A DNA stretch of 64,000 bases from Corbicula japonica (lineage: Eukaryota > Mollusca > Bivalvia > Venerida > Cyrenidae), in NCBI GenBank assembly GCA_038501625.1, contig JAZAYU010000012.1:1116001-1180000 (forward strand), written 5' to 3'. This document shows positions 23,131 to 35,225 of the stretch, piece after piece. The position numbers and the translations under genes are program-made. The notes under the pieces are model-generated. The model was not told where the DNA came from, searched no databases, and saw nothing but the letters and a program-made list of their open reading frames with translations. The first letter of the stretch is position 1. The number at the start of each line of letters is the position of its first letter.

Positions 23131-24029
23131 TAAATGATTTAACAGTATATGGATTTGAATTAATCGTGGGGCGTGAGTAGTTTTCCTGCAGGAAAGTGTC
23201 CAATTTCATCATAAAAACATCAACACTGAGGACAGTAAAAACCTCTATTTAGACCATCTCCATTTGTATTCCAGAAATTGTTTCGAACTGTTAAAAAGGA
23301 AATTAAAATCGTGGTATGGGTGGTCTTAATTTCAATGTTTTAAACAAATCGTAATTTTAGAAAAAAAGAAAAATTTGACGTTAATTCTTGTTTTTCTAGA
23401 GCCCGACACATATATAATACATGTATGTACATGCCTGACAAAGAACGAAGTTTCAGAATCTGGATCGCTGACTTTGACATATTGTCTATTATATATTTCT
23501 ATACAGACATGATGTATTGAACATTTCCTTTCTTGGGTTTAAGGAAGATGTCGGTTCAGTCAATATCTATGCTAAATGGTGGAACTGTTGAAAACATTAA
23601 TCTGTTATCTGTCAAAAACAAGCTGCATTTCAACAGTGAAAAAAAGTTCATGGAAATACAGTTGAGATATTTAGAATATATGAATTTACACTGATGCGCA
23701 CAGAGACATTGTCTGTTTACGAAATAAGGGGTCTAGTAATACTTAAACTGCATATTTTCGGGTATCGTAGAGAATTGTATCACCAATAATTACCATTTAT
23801 GTCTTATTCATTTTCTGCTTTTTAAGTTTTGGCTTTGGCGTTGTCTGTGATATGCAGGATTTATATTCTCAGATCCCCTGTCAAAATTCCATTCTGTTTA
23901 GTTCAGCCCATTGTTTTCTCGTTTAGGGCAAACCCATTCTTTTATCTGGGAACCATACGCCGCTGAATATGGAATGGTATTTTTCTTAAAATACCGTATT
24001 GAAGGTTCCATGTTCACCGTCATATGCAT
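23131..24029. other. Intergenic DNA, nothing recognised
   Basis: Includes a small palindrome near 23410-23434 (acatatataatacatgtatgt). No gene. Confidence 0.45.
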
Positions 24030-24235
24030 TCCATCGTTTCGGATGGATCAAAATTGAACTGTTTATTGGTGTAAATATTGAGCTGCGCTTAACCCGGGGC
24101 TAAGCGGTGTGTGCAGTAATATCAGTAATATGCATTGTCATTACTGCCCATGAACATACTTAATCAAACAGAGCCTGCAATATTTTCATATTTGTCGTGT
24201 TTGGTTGCCTTCACAGTTCCCTTTTCATCCATATT
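24030..24235 (+). repeat. Dispersed repeat A, copy 4
   Basis: Aligns over its length with 3845-4050: 'ggatggatcaaaattgaact', 'taaatattgagctgcgctta', 'ggggctaagcggtgtg', 'gagcctgcaatattttcata'. Confidence 0.8.
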
Positions 24236-24887
24236 TATACGAAAGGAATTAGCATGGCACCAAAATTGAAATCGGAGTTGTATGTGTGTTTGTTCTACAG
24301 TCCAAGAAACGCTTGTGTCGTCTGTTTAAATTGGCATGTATAGGCCTTTGATTTAAAGTATCTGCTAGTGGCATTAAAATGTAACTATTAAGAAAATTCA
24401 AAAAGAGGAGGACGATTAAACATTTCAATATATTTCAGGAAGTTCCAATTACAATCTTAATATGTATTATGATTCAAGATTAAAGTTTAAGGTCTTAAAC
24501 GATTTTCATTTCAATAATCAACAGTATTTTTGTTTACTTTCTAAGCCACATTTTTTCAGTGAAATTATAGTTCATTTTATTTTATGCAAGCACTGTTTTG
24601 AAAAAGACGAAAAAGAGTTACTTTGATAGACTAAAATTCACCAAAATCACAATCGGTCAATAATTAAAAAATTAAATAAACGAAACGAGAACAATCAATA
24701 CACTGTGATCAAAATGATGGAAGTGGCTATAAATTTAGTTTAAACTTAATTATTTTACATTAATTGTGAAACAAGTTTTTTCCAGCTTATATTAATCACG
24801 CCAGATGACTGCTTCCTGGGTTGCAACCAGTGTTCACGCCGATTGTGGATTGAGGATACTGCAGAAGAATCTCATCCCTGGTGGGAT
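24236..24887. other. Intergenic DNA, nothing recognised
   Basis: A+T-rich, no supported feature. Confidence 0.45.
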
Positions 24888-25165
24888 TCGTCTTTCCGGA
24901 TTGCCCCCACAAATAGGAGGCATATAGAGTTGCACTCGTCCGTCCGTACGTACGTCCGTATGTCCCCAAATCTTGTGGCATCAACTCCTCGTTAACTATA
25001 CAGCGGATTTCTTTTCACACTTGCATAGATGATCAAGCAGAATGTGTAGATGATCGTAAAGAAAGGATTTTTTCCTGTGACCATTTTTACCAGAGTTATG
25101 GCCCTTTGTTATTAAAATTTATGTTGCAGCAGTGGGGGCATCAGTGTCCGAGGACACATTCTAGT
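24888..25165 (+). repeat. Dispersed bivalve-type repeat
   Basis: Characteristic blocks: 'cgtccgtccgtacgtacgtc', 'aatcttgtggcatcaactcc', 'ccagagttatggccctttgt' and 'gtgtccgaggacacattcta'. I associate this pattern with repeats common in bivalve genomes; that comes from memory and was not searched. It holds no coding region. Confidence 0.6.
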
Positions 25166-25194
25166 TTAGACTTTGACGCGCTACCCCTAAATCA

Positions 25195-25430
25195 CTGTTA
25201 TTCCACAAAGCTGTTAAACATGTTCTACCGTATTTATAATCAAAAGTAAAATAACATCGTATCATGGCATGAACATGGTGATTTTCGAACCCGCATTCCC
25301 CGGATCTGGTTTCACAAGCTATATATACCCAAGACCGCTGTTCTTACACAAAGTTGTTAAACATGTCCTATATTATTTATAATCAAAATAACATCACATC
25401 ACGGGATGAAAATGGAGGAATGTCTTGTAA
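25195..25430. repeat. Imperfect direct duplication with a tRNA-like segment
   Basis: 'acacaaagttgttaaacatg' and the following 'atttataatcaaaa' and 'aataacatc' occur twice, at about 25205 and 25352, roughly 150 bp apart. Between them, on the minus strand, 'gcgggttcgaaaatc' (about 25281-25296) resembles a B box. Confidence 0.6.
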
Positions 25431-26095
25431 AATGTCATAAAATCATTAAACCTCATCATACTGTTAAAGATTAATCAATTTGTTCCATCTTAATAGAATG
25501 ATAGTCACAATTGTAACGCCGAAGGAACATTTCTGGGAGTGTATAAGTTGATTTTCTGTCAAGATGCATCAATGCTAAACAACGAAATACAACTTTTTAT
25601 TTGGTAGTTTATTCCAGTATATTCCAGTGTGTACTTTAAATGCAATGCTAATTCTGTCCTATAACAATTCAGTGCTTATTCTGTCCTGTAAAGGATATGA
25701 AATTCTTGTCTAACTGTATGAATGCCATGTAAATTAAGTTTATAATAAATATAAAAAGATGTCAAAGTTGCATGAATTACACATATTAAGAGGTTCTCTA
25801 CTTATTGATGCGACGTACATTGTATAGTTAAGATTAATTAAAAAAAAACTACATAATGTTATCATATTATTTTGTCTTTAACAAGTGTTTACATACACAC
25901 TTTGTGACTGCTTTATTAAGCAAAATAATTTTATTGTCAATTTCACGATTTAAGAGTTGCGATATCCGTCGCTGCCAGAGAATCCGAAGACACAAGAAAA
26001 TGACCTATAACGTGCCAAGAACGAATTCAAATCAAGCCTATTATACATGTACCAGTTCTGGCCTCTATAAAATACCGACTCTGTTATGTTATGGT
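25431..26095. other. Intergenic DNA, nothing recognised
   Basis: A short doubled motif ('attccagt') lies at about 25612-25630. No supported gene. Confidence 0.45.
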
Positions 26096-26195
26096 CTATA
26101 CAACCAGTCCTGTCTTGATTCTGTCTAATATGCTGACCCTGTCGTGTTATTATCTGAGATACAGGTCCTGTAAATACTTGTCTTATGATTATACA
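26096..26195 (+). repeat. Dispersed repeat G, copy 2
   Basis: Near-identical to 19407-19505 in the same orientation. The open frames at 25856-26128 and 25950-26207 cross this repeat and are not genes. Confidence 0.85.
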
Positions 26196-27203
26196 TTCTT
26201 GGCACATTTAATATCGTTTCTTAAACTTTGACCGAGATCGCAAACATAAAAACGTTAGTTTGACGATATTTGTTTTTGCTTTATATAGCCATAACGGTGT
26301 GTTCTTGCATAAGTTGAATTTGTTTTGATACCATGACATTACAGCAAATTGTGTTCAAAAATAATCAAAGCAGAACATGGCTGGTATAAAATTATTGTTA
26401 TATATCTCCGGTGCCCCACTTGTGTCGAAGAAAAAACTTCAACTCAGCTATTCTTTATTAAGACGTAAACTTGTTGACATAAATCTGTATCAGCTTACAA
26501 ACCTCTTTCAAAAAGAGGTCACTCAATATTCGGAAATCATTTTCTTTGTGTAGTTCTTTTTTGGATTCATAGTTGAAATGCTTTAAGTGAAGTAACTAGA
26601 GAAATATATGAATGTATTTTCGCGTACATGTGATGTTTTAGGGATAAGTTATAATAGTATATTTGGCTTTAAGTTAATAAAAAAACTCTCTAAAATCGAA
26701 ATAAATAAAAAAAGAAATAAAAAACAAACATTTGCTTATCCTATGTTCATCTGCTTGAAACTGTTCAACTGGAATTTCGGCAAATTTCAATTTATCTTCA
26801 AACTGACTTGGTTAATCTTTTTCTGATTTTGTGAAGGAAGAATTCTTTTCACTTGACTGGCGTTATTTTGATTGAAATACTCAAGAACACAGGATATTAA
26901 CCCATGAGAAGCAACTTGGAAGAACATGGAAAGTAAATCTTTATTTTGATTATTTTAAGCAAAATCCTCATTTCATTTTGAAATGAAATTAAATCAAGCA
27001 AAGCTTTGAACTGAATTCGTTCTCAAAAGTTTTCTTCTGTCACAGATTTCCGCAAACACAAAAAAGTGAAAGCAAATTGAAATACGTCTTGATTACGAGT
27101 GGCATCTGGCTTGTGCAAGGAGAAATTATCTTATAATTATGAGCACTTGTTTTTCGTGCCCTTTGTGCTTATTATTTGATTAACATTTAGTTAGTTTAGT
27201 TTC
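26196..27203. other. A+T-rich intergenic DNA
   Basis: No supported gene; the frame at 26608-26826 is Lys/Phe-rich noise typical of A+T-rich DNA. Confidence 0.45.
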
Positions 27204-27205
27204 TA

Positions 27206-27531
27206 CGGAGCCCCTAAGGTGACATTTAGCATACTTTTTTCATTTTCCATACTTTTTAAGAATATTATTTCGTTTAAACGAAATATTAATTGATAAAATA
27301 CTATTTCGTTTAAACGTAATAATATTAAATCGTTTAAACGAAATATAAATTCGTTTAAACGAAATATTACTTCTTCGTGTAAACGAATTAATATTTCGTT
27401 TAAACGAATTATTATTTCGTTTAAACGATTTAATATTTTCGAAATAATAATTCGTTTAAACGAAATAATATCCTTAAAAAAGTTTGGTAAATGAAAAAGA
27501 ATGTATGCTAAATGTCACCTTAGGGGCTCCG
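27206..27531. mobile_element. TA-flanked MITE built of GTTTAAAC palindromes (family C), copy 1
   Basis: The termini CGGAGCCCCTAAGGTGACAT continue TTAGCATAC and are perfectly mirrored at the right end, with TA outside each tip (27204-27205, 27532-27533). The interior carries seven CGTTTAAACG palindromes plus one variant (cgtgtaaacg), joined by AAATATTA-like linkers. Almost the whole 326 bp can fold on itself. No coding capacity. Copy 2 is at 42206-42438. Confidence 0.9.
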
Positions 27532-27549
27532 TAAGTTTCTTATAATTTC

Positions 27550-27990
27550 ATTCATTATCTCGCTTCAGTCGCCAGTGCACTGTCATCAATAAGAAAGAAA
27601 AATATCAAAATCTCTCGTACGGCGAAATGCTGTTCGATAAAACGTTGCACAAAGATATGTTATTAATGTATCTTTATTTTACATACGTTAAGAAAAGTAA
27701 GAAAATAATAAATTACTAGCCCTAAAAATTCTCTAAAAGTCAATAACATCAAAACACAAAAACGCCTGCTTGAGTAATATGTTGAGTTCTTTCAATCTGA
27801 AGAGAGGAATAAACATTTTTTGCCGTTGTCATATATTTACGCGACAAAGAAATACAAGGTCAAACAGGATTTTTCAAATATTTCATATTTGATTTATGTT
27901 TTATGATTCATGTTTTAGGATTCATCTTGTTGTCAGTAAATGTATCATATTACTCATTTGGGCATTCAGCGAAGATTGCAGCAGTTTACC
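27550..27990. mobile_element. Foldback element D, copy 3
   Basis: 'tatcaaaatctctcgtacgg', 'cgttgcacaaagatatgtta', 'tatctttattttacatacg' and 'ctagccctaaaaattc' align with element D copies 1 and 2. The right arm is damaged. Confidence 0.65.
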
Positions 27991-28184
27991 GTCATAAAAC
28001 CTTTGACATACTGTGATAGAGAAGTTTTTTATTTAAGCAGAACAGATATTGTGCAACTTCATGAGTTAAAACATGACTGTGTCACAGTATTTCGGCGGGG
28101 ATGCAGCTTTTAATGGGCACTCATTTTATAGAACCTGCTCTTTCTGGAAAGTTTTGCGTTTGGCAAAGATAGTATGTGTCTCAA

Positions 28185-28275
28185 AGAAGCGAAAAGATAT
28201 TGCCTCTACTGGGGAGCGAACCCGTACCGTCACGGCGACAGCGCCTAGCCATTCAATTCCGACTATGCTACCGAC
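28185..28275 (-). repeat. tRNA-derived SINE-like element, minus-strand copy
   Basis: On the minus strand 'ggtagcatagtcgg' (A-box-like), then 'ggctaggcgctgtcgccgtg' and 'acgggttcgctccccagtag', matching the core of 14938-15075 and 40670-40827. Confidence 0.75.
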
Positions 28276-29753
28276 ACAGTCAGCCTTGGCATTTTCGTAT
28301 TTAAAATATAAACGAATATCGTTTAAGTGCCGTCTTAACTGACATAAAACATACACACTTTATTCATCCGACAAAAAGAATAGCATGAGTTTATAATAGA
28401 ATCATTTGTTCTTGGAGCAAGCAAACAATTCGTTTCGTGATTTTATTGCTTCCTATTTTTGTCTGCTTTCGTGACAAAAAGAAACCACTTAATCAAATAG
28501 CATGTAATCAGAGACAGAGACCTGATTAAATTAAGTCAATCGCTTAAGACCTCTTGTTGAGATTGATAAAAATCCACAATGCACCCTAAAACTATAGGCT
28601 ACGATTCGTCTTGGAGCAAAACGAAAATGTCTAAATTTTTACTTATTTTACGTCCCGAAAAATGTCGTCGCCTAAGTGCATCAACAACATATCTCCTTCA
28701 TATTTCAATGGTACTTATACAGCTTTTGTACTGAGGTGCCGATGTTTTCATTCACATCTGCTAATGTAGTTATAAAAGATCCCAACGCATATCTGTACAA
28801 ATTGCCTTTTTAACTAGTGGATTTAGAAGAAATTGTAATTCCCTACTTTTCTGTTCCGATTAAGCATATTACATGTATTAACAAAATTGTAAATTGTAAT
28901 TCAAACTTGGTATTATTTAACCGTATCTTCTAAAAAAAAAAAAATTGAATACCGTTAGATGATAATACTTTTTAGTTGAATAATTGAATTAACATGTCTT
29001 GTATTTTGGATATTCTGAACTAGTGGATGCCATGTGTTCTTGTTTTGAGTTATCAGTAAATCGCAGGTCTTAAACTGACGCATTCGCCACTATTTTTCTT
29101 TAAAAACAACATCACCACCACCAACACCACCACCAACAACAACAACACAATACATCTGCGCGAAAGCCGGATTTTGCGATTTTAATCAGCACAAACAAAA
29201 AATGTTTCACAACGTGTAATTACTATAATATTGCATGCACAAAAAAGGAATTTAGCAGAACTTATTCTTAGATTATTGGGAACATCATAATAAAGATAAG
29301 AAAACATCAGTGTTTAAACATGTCGGGGTTCAACGTGCACTGACATGTCATTTAATCAGGCATAATATATTCAGTTTTAGAGCAACACAATTCTATGTCC
29401 TGGTGTTGCCTGTTGAAGTTGTTATTGCAAGAGAATACCGTAAAATCTCTGTAACCACTTCATTTGTCTTTCCTCTATGCATTACTTACATATTTTAATA
29501 ATATATAAGTTAATAACTAATATTCCATAAGTAATAAGCCAGTTTGATGTTACTAGCTTATTAATTTTTCGATTAAACTTCCACCTGGAAATTTACGTCC
29601 TGGTAAATTTTAAGCAAAAACTGTTAGGTCGGTACTGAATGTTTGCTGCCTGTGCCTGAAGCACCTCGCAAAGTAGCAATCTGTCTTTCACTACGTGCAT
29701 ACATATTTTAGATTTTGTCGGTTGTAATGTTAAAAAAGAGTGACCGACATCTA
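28276..29753. other. Intergenic DNA with a small AAC/CAC run
   Basis: A simple run of CAC and AAC triplets lies at about 29106-29150. No supported gene elsewhere. Confidence 0.45.
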
Positions 29754-30467
29754 TTAAGGTGTCGCCAACATTGCAAATGGCGAAAACTGGCTAAAATTTC
29801 AATAATGGATTTTGCGGAAAATACTTATTGCCACCTAGATGTTAGTAAAGAAATGTATTTAGCTAAGGATGAAGTTAATGTTTACAAGTTCAATTTAGTC
29901 TTATTCATTTTCTAATTACCAAGCACATACTAAAACAAAAGAAAAACCATTTGCATGAGAACACTGAAATTCATTGGCAATATACCAAAGCAACCCATAC
30001 CTGAAATAAGTATATGCTGGTCTACAATGTTTAGTGCCAATTTGTCAAAATAATTAGTTAGTGTTTACAAGAAAATCAAGGAAAACTTACTTCCGGGTTT
30101 CAACTTTCGGTTTGAAGTAAAAACATTTTAATATACTACTTAAAATTTCTGACATTATTTTGACAGATGAACCCAAAATATTGTAATTAATTGTTTACGC
30201 GATACCTATATCATTTTTCTAGACGTTTAAACAGTCATTCTATACTTCTTGTGCAAACGGTATTTCTTTTTTGTGTGTGTCTGTTCCTTGTAAATAACGC
30301 ATTTTTTTTCAAACAATTTGAGCATCCAAACTTAAATACAGCCACGTGACACTATATATCTTCACTTTTATTGGTATGTCAGTGGGAAATAATGTCGAGT
30401 TTTGAAAAGGTACATCAAAATGTTTAGAATTCAAACAGGAGTGGAAACAATGTTTGCGACCTCTTAA
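29754..30467. mobile_element. TTAA-ended element F, copy 2, about 714 bp
   Basis: The left end TTAAGGTGTCGCCAACATTG and the complement of the right end (TTAAGAGGTCGCAAACATTG) form imperfect 20-bp inverted repeats, each including TTAA. It shares about 370 bp with 15673-16045. It carries only a chance frame (29715-29915) and no transposase. Ends with TTAA suggest a piggyBac-like target preference. Confidence 0.75.
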
Positions 30468-30659
30468 TGCATCCAGAAGAGAAAGTTTTGTAATATATTA
30501 TCATTTGAAGCAATGAAAACGTAAAATGTAACCAATTCATAATATATGTGTAATCAATCGACAATTACAAAGTTCTTCAAACGTTCAATTTGCAAACTGG
30601 TTGGGGTATGAACGAAACGCAATATCCTTTGATAGCATACATTTTTGCAAGTAATAGCA

Positions 30660-30830
30660 TTAAATGCAGAAGGGGTTCAGTGTGGTTGCTCAAACCGTCT
30701 TTAAGGCACCTTTTATTTTTTAAATTTTACCGGGATTTTGGACAAAAATTTAGAAAATTTTCATGTTAATTATCTAAGACAACCTAATACCCTTTCTCAA
30801 AATCTTGCATCCGACCCTGAAATAAAAAAA
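30660..30830 (+). repeat. Dispersed repeat H, copy 1 (diverged)
   Basis: 'aaggggttcagtgtggttgc', then 'gggattttggacaaaaattt' and 'cttgcatccgaccc' align loosely with 31615-31790 and 35050-35225. Confidence 0.5.
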
Positions 30831-30880
30831 CAAAAAACAAAACAGTTGTCTGAATCAGATGAAAATAATTTCTATTAAAT

Positions 30881-31119
30881 GGGGTGCGTCAAGGGAAAAG
30901 GTACAATCGAACAGTTAACGTCGATTCTTGAAATAACGTGACAAAGTTGAGCAGAAGACATTACATATTATGCATTTGCGGTAACATGGGTAAAATAAGA
31001 TTAAGTTGTCGAAACTTTTATCTAAATCTCCAAGTAGTCATGGAAATTTAATAGATAATTGCAATTTCTATCCAAAATGTCAAAAATATTTTCTAAGACC
31101 TATTTCCCCTTAATGTGCC
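30881..31119. mobile_element. MITE of the GGGGYGCGTC family, copy 2, 239 bp
   Basis: Left end GGGGTGCGTCAAGGGAAAAG and right end 'ctatttccccttaatgtgcc' are imperfect complements. The length matches copy 1 (240 bp) and the interior keeps 'cattacatattatgcattt'. Confidence 0.8.
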
Positions 31120-31614
31120 ACAAATGAAACAGCAAAAAATTGTATTCACGTTGAAAATAAACACTCGTTTAATTTGACGTTCAATGCGAATTTATAGGGA
31201 ATATATATACATTTTGAAATAAATACAACATGCAAAATCAATAGTGCTTTGTCAGTGAAATCAACAATTTATTTACGTTTAGATCTTATGTCATTTTTGG
31301 CAATCTCTAAGATAATCTGAGACATCATACTGTTCTAATATACAGTCATAGAGGCTGAAGGATGAATCTCTAGACCAGATATAGGATCGGTCGATATAAC
31401 AGACTGATAATGCAATAAGTTTCTGCGTTACGATTTATTAATTTGTTTACCAAAGATTTATGAAAGACAATATTCAATTGTGGTAACTTGTCATTTTCTG
31501 TCAATTTGCGTCTTCAATTATTTAAATGCCACACTCATTGGCGTTACAGAAGTTCGTGCTAAGGAAACTTTTTCCTGTTTTAAGGTGCTATTAGGTCAGT
31601 AAAAGACGGCCTGG
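31120..31614. other. Intergenic DNA, nothing recognised
   Basis: No supported feature. Confidence 0.45.
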
Positions 31615-31790
31615 CCAATCAAGGGGCGGATCCAGAGGGGTTTCAGTTGGGTAATGTTCTAATTCCCTTTTAGGGCTGCTATATTTTATATTTATGGAAA
31701 TTCTAGACAGAAAGTTAGAAATTATTTTGTAACTACCCTAAGTCAGCCCCAAACGAACCCTATTTCATGATATCTTGCACCCGATCAATG
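31615..31790 (+). repeat. Dispersed repeat H, copy 2
   Basis: 'aaggggcggatccagagggg' opens a block shared with 35050 ('gaggggcggatatagagggt'). 'agacagaaagttagaaa', 'gtaactacc' and 'cttgcacccgatc' also match the sister copies. Confidence 0.65.
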
Positions 31791-32039
31791 CATTGTAGCC
31801 CTCAAACCACAAGCTGTACCGTTGATAAATTCGCTTATAGTTTAAAAGTCAGTTTAAAAGGAGTAGGTTTATTTATTGTTGATCTCCAACTGTTTTGGAA
31901 AAATACGACACTCTCTTTGAAAACAAACTTTTTAACAAAACATACTTGCGTTTGCAGTGTTTTGATCGCAGTGAATATATTTTTCTGAAGATTTATCAAC
32001 CCTATAGGGCAAATGTACAAGTATTGTCTCATATGCGAA

Positions 32040-32245
32040 CAGTGTATATCCAGATCGGATAGAACATCCGTGCCGCCTGATCAGGATTTGCACTTACTGT
32101 TTTATGGTCAGAAATAAAATATTTAATCAGAAGGTATTCAGTGTAGATCGTGGTCAGATGGCAAGAATGTGCCGTCTGATCTGGGTTTTTTCAGGCCTGG
32201 TTTTACACTGTTTGCCAATGGATAACAGACATATGGGGTAAAGGG
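32040..32245. repeat. Internally repeated block
   Basis: 'tccagatcggatag', 'ccgtgccgcctgatcaggat' and then 'gtgccgtctgatctgggttt' repeat a short theme twice with 'cactgttt' nearby. It looks like a dispersed element with internal direct repeats; no second copy in the window. Confidence 0.4.
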
Positions 32246-32599
32246 TTGAAGAAGAAGTATTAGGTCATTTATATATGATATTCATTTTGCTATTTTGCAC
32301 TTTGATGTGTAAAGTATTCGTTATGAAATTATGTGCATGACAATGCTTACTGAAAGGAAATCACGCTAAGGAAATTGATGGAAATAGTAAATACAATGTA
32401 CTCAAACGTTGGCATCAGAGAGCGAATAAATATTATAACGCATATATGTAGCAGCACATACTTCATAGACGTAAAATTACAAAGAACAAATTAAATACAA
32501 ACAAAAACAAAAGATAGAACAAATTTTTAAAGGATCAACGACACAAACTTATCTTCGGATGCAAACTCGCTCTCACTTATACAAATTCCAAATAAATGT
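32246..32599. other. Intergenic DNA, nothing recognised
   Basis: No supported feature. Confidence 0.45.
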
Positions 32600-32660
32600 T
32601 ACCGTGACGTCGCCGTTACGGTGCGGGTTCGCTCCCAGGTAGAGGCACTATCATTTTACA
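32600..32660 (+). repeat. SINE-like element, 3' half only
   Basis: 'gacgtcgccgttacggtgcg', B box 'gggttcgctccc' and tail 'aggtagaggcactatcattt' match the 3' half of the copies at 14938 and 40670. The A-box half is missing. Confidence 0.7.
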
Positions 32661-33544
32661 GTGTATTGCAACATCACATTCTTATTGCAAAGATCTTAAA
32701 CGGTATTGAAAATTAATCGGAATTATTCAGAGTATATTTTCAAAAAGAAAATTAATAGAAATATTCGAAGTCTATTTCCTAACTTCACAAAAAAATAAAC
32801 ATAGAATAATTTCGCTATCACTCGACCAAATTATAAATCAAATTCTAAAAGGTTTACAGGGTAAGATCTTAGAGATTTTCTTAAAGAAGAGTCAATCGAA
32901 AGCCATTGTTCAACATGCACCACACTTGTAAAAATAATTTCATCAGATAAAGAGATACCGCGAATATATTTTCCACTGCGAAATATAAAAACAGTATGAA
33001 GCCAGCACCGTGAATTTTCGAGGAAAATACTTGATTGACAAAAGCGTCAAAACATTGACCTCCAGAAATGTATACCACAACGGAAAACAATTCCATCTAT
33101 TCACTTGCATGTAACGCATATTTTATCAAAACGTTTCATTAATTCAGTTGGGAAATTTACACATTGTTTGATTTCTATCTACAATACATGCAAATCGTGT
33201 CCTTTGTAATAGTTAAGATGTTAATATCTTTAACATAGTGCTGTCATTTCTTTGCCAGGGAACAAATAACACATTTATAAGAAATACATGTATCTCAGAT
33301 ATCGCCAAAATAAGAAATACATATCAGCTCATAAAGAAAGTAGAGGAAACTGAATTAAATCTACTTCATGCTAAACATAAATAAACAAACCGTTTAACGC
33401 ATTGCAAGGAACCGTGCTATGTTTCTTTGTTTATTTTGTGTACATGTACACACATAAAAAACAAAACAAAAAAATCTTAAAAACTTAAAATTAGAAATAT
33501 TTTAATGTACACGTACTTTCTAATCTGCATCTACAATAACGACT
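32661..33544. other. A+T-rich intergenic DNA
   Basis: No supported gene or repeat. Confidence 0.45.
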
Positions 33545-33950
33545 ACATGATTTAAGTAAAACGTGTTTTTGCTCATTGACTCCAGGGGCTCTTGTCTTAG
33601 TAAGGTCATCGAGTACAAACCGTTTTGCTTGACAATGCAATAAGCTTTATATGATTTATATGTGTATGTGCTGTTCATACAACTTGTACTTGTTTGTTCA
33701 TATGAGAACCTGTCAGTGCAAGACTGAGGTTGGTGCATTATAGAACCTGGTTTAAATCCTCAGTGACAGTGAATTCTTTGCCACTGCTCGTTCCAATGTG
33801 GTAACCCATCGGGTTCTCATTTTCGTTAATAGTTTGTGGTGTCGATTTCGAAACTGATCATTTTATAATTCTTGCTCTCTTGTCCTCTCTAACTTCTGAG
33901 TGTGTGGAGAGGCTGATTCTTCTGGATTGTGTTATTCCTTACAGGCATGT
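33545..33950 (+). repeat. Dispersed repeat E, copy 2
   Basis: Same-orientation, diverged copy of 925-1330 ('cttgtttgttcatatgagaa', 'agaacctggtttaaatcc', 'catcgggttctcattttcgt'). Confidence 0.75.
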
Positions 33951-35049
33951 TTCACTTTTTTTTCAACATAGTCTCTTGAGCGTACGCTATATTATAGCAT
34001 TGTTTGTTTTTGTTCTTGTTGTAAATGAGGTTTCGCTTTTTGTGGGATGAGTGATATCTCTGCGAGAACTTTCATTTCTATCGTTTCAAATGTGACGTTG
34101 ACTTTCGAAAATGGCTGTAATTATTTGGTTTTTTTATTCTCCGTCTTGACAGCGAAATATAATTATGGATTCGTTTAGAGCTGATTTTTTCCCTGTGTAG
34201 AAATGTTTAATCCGATCTTTTTTCTGCTGTCATTTAAAACTCCAAAGGCTTAATATAAATGCATTCAAATAAACAGACGATAATACGTTTTACGTGAATT
34301 TTGCTAGAAGTTGCATATACCATTTGGCTGATCTATATTTCATAGCATTGTTCGATATGAATTGCTTTGTGTTAATATTTCATTCGGAATTCCTTGGCTC
34401 GGACCAATGAAAAATAACAACATGTTATGCCAGTTTAATTTAAGTTAGTATCCATGCCCGAGCCGATATTTTTTCTTACCAGCACTCATTATATTTTGTA
34501 TTTTCTTTATGTTAAAAACAGGCACCTCTAAATGAAATAAAGTGTTTAGAACACAATATTATATAACATATAGTTTAGATTACTTAGTATTTAAATATTA
34601 CCAAATGTATATATGTTTCAATTTTTAAAAAAGTATAAATGAAACTTACGAATAAATCCTCAGAAGGGGCCAAATAAAGACAGCATTTATAGCTCCCCTT
34701 TTTATCAATTGTGTTTCTTCTTTAATATCTTTCTTTCTATCTATTCATTTGTAAATGTGCTGTTATCTTACTTTGATTTTATTTTTTCCGGCGAAAAAAA
34801 AATTGTTTTGGGAATCAACGAGATGTTAGTGCTACTTAAACAATGAAGGTCTGGAACCCTCGAGATATCTTTGTCGGAAGTGAGGACAACTTTGTTCAAA
34901 CAAACCTACTTTAAGGATATCATTTTCATTGAAGCATTTGTTTCTCTTTTCTTGTTGTTATTTTTAAACAATGATTCTATGGTTTTCTGCACAGGGCTTC
35001 TATTGAACATATAAAAATGTTTTACTGAAATTGCTGCCATCTTTACACA
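33951..35049. other. A+T-rich intergenic DNA
   Basis: No supported gene or repeat. Confidence 0.45.
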
Positions 35050-35225
35050 TTGAGGGGCGGATATAGAGGGTGTTCAGTGCGGTTGCCAAATCCGCTTTTG
35101 GGCAGCAATACCTGTATTTTATTTGGTGGGGATTATGGCCAGAAAGTTGAGAAACATCATGTAACTACCATATGGTTGTCCCCCCCCCCCCAAAAAAAAA
35201 ACCCTATTGGGAAGTCCTGTATTCG
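35050..35225 (+). repeat. Dispersed repeat H, copy 3
   Basis: Shares 'ggggcggat', 'gttcagtgcggttgc', 'ggccagaaagttgagaaac' and 'gtaactacc' with copies at 30660 and 31615. It contains a C12/A10 homopolymer pair at about 35180-35202. Confidence 0.65.
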
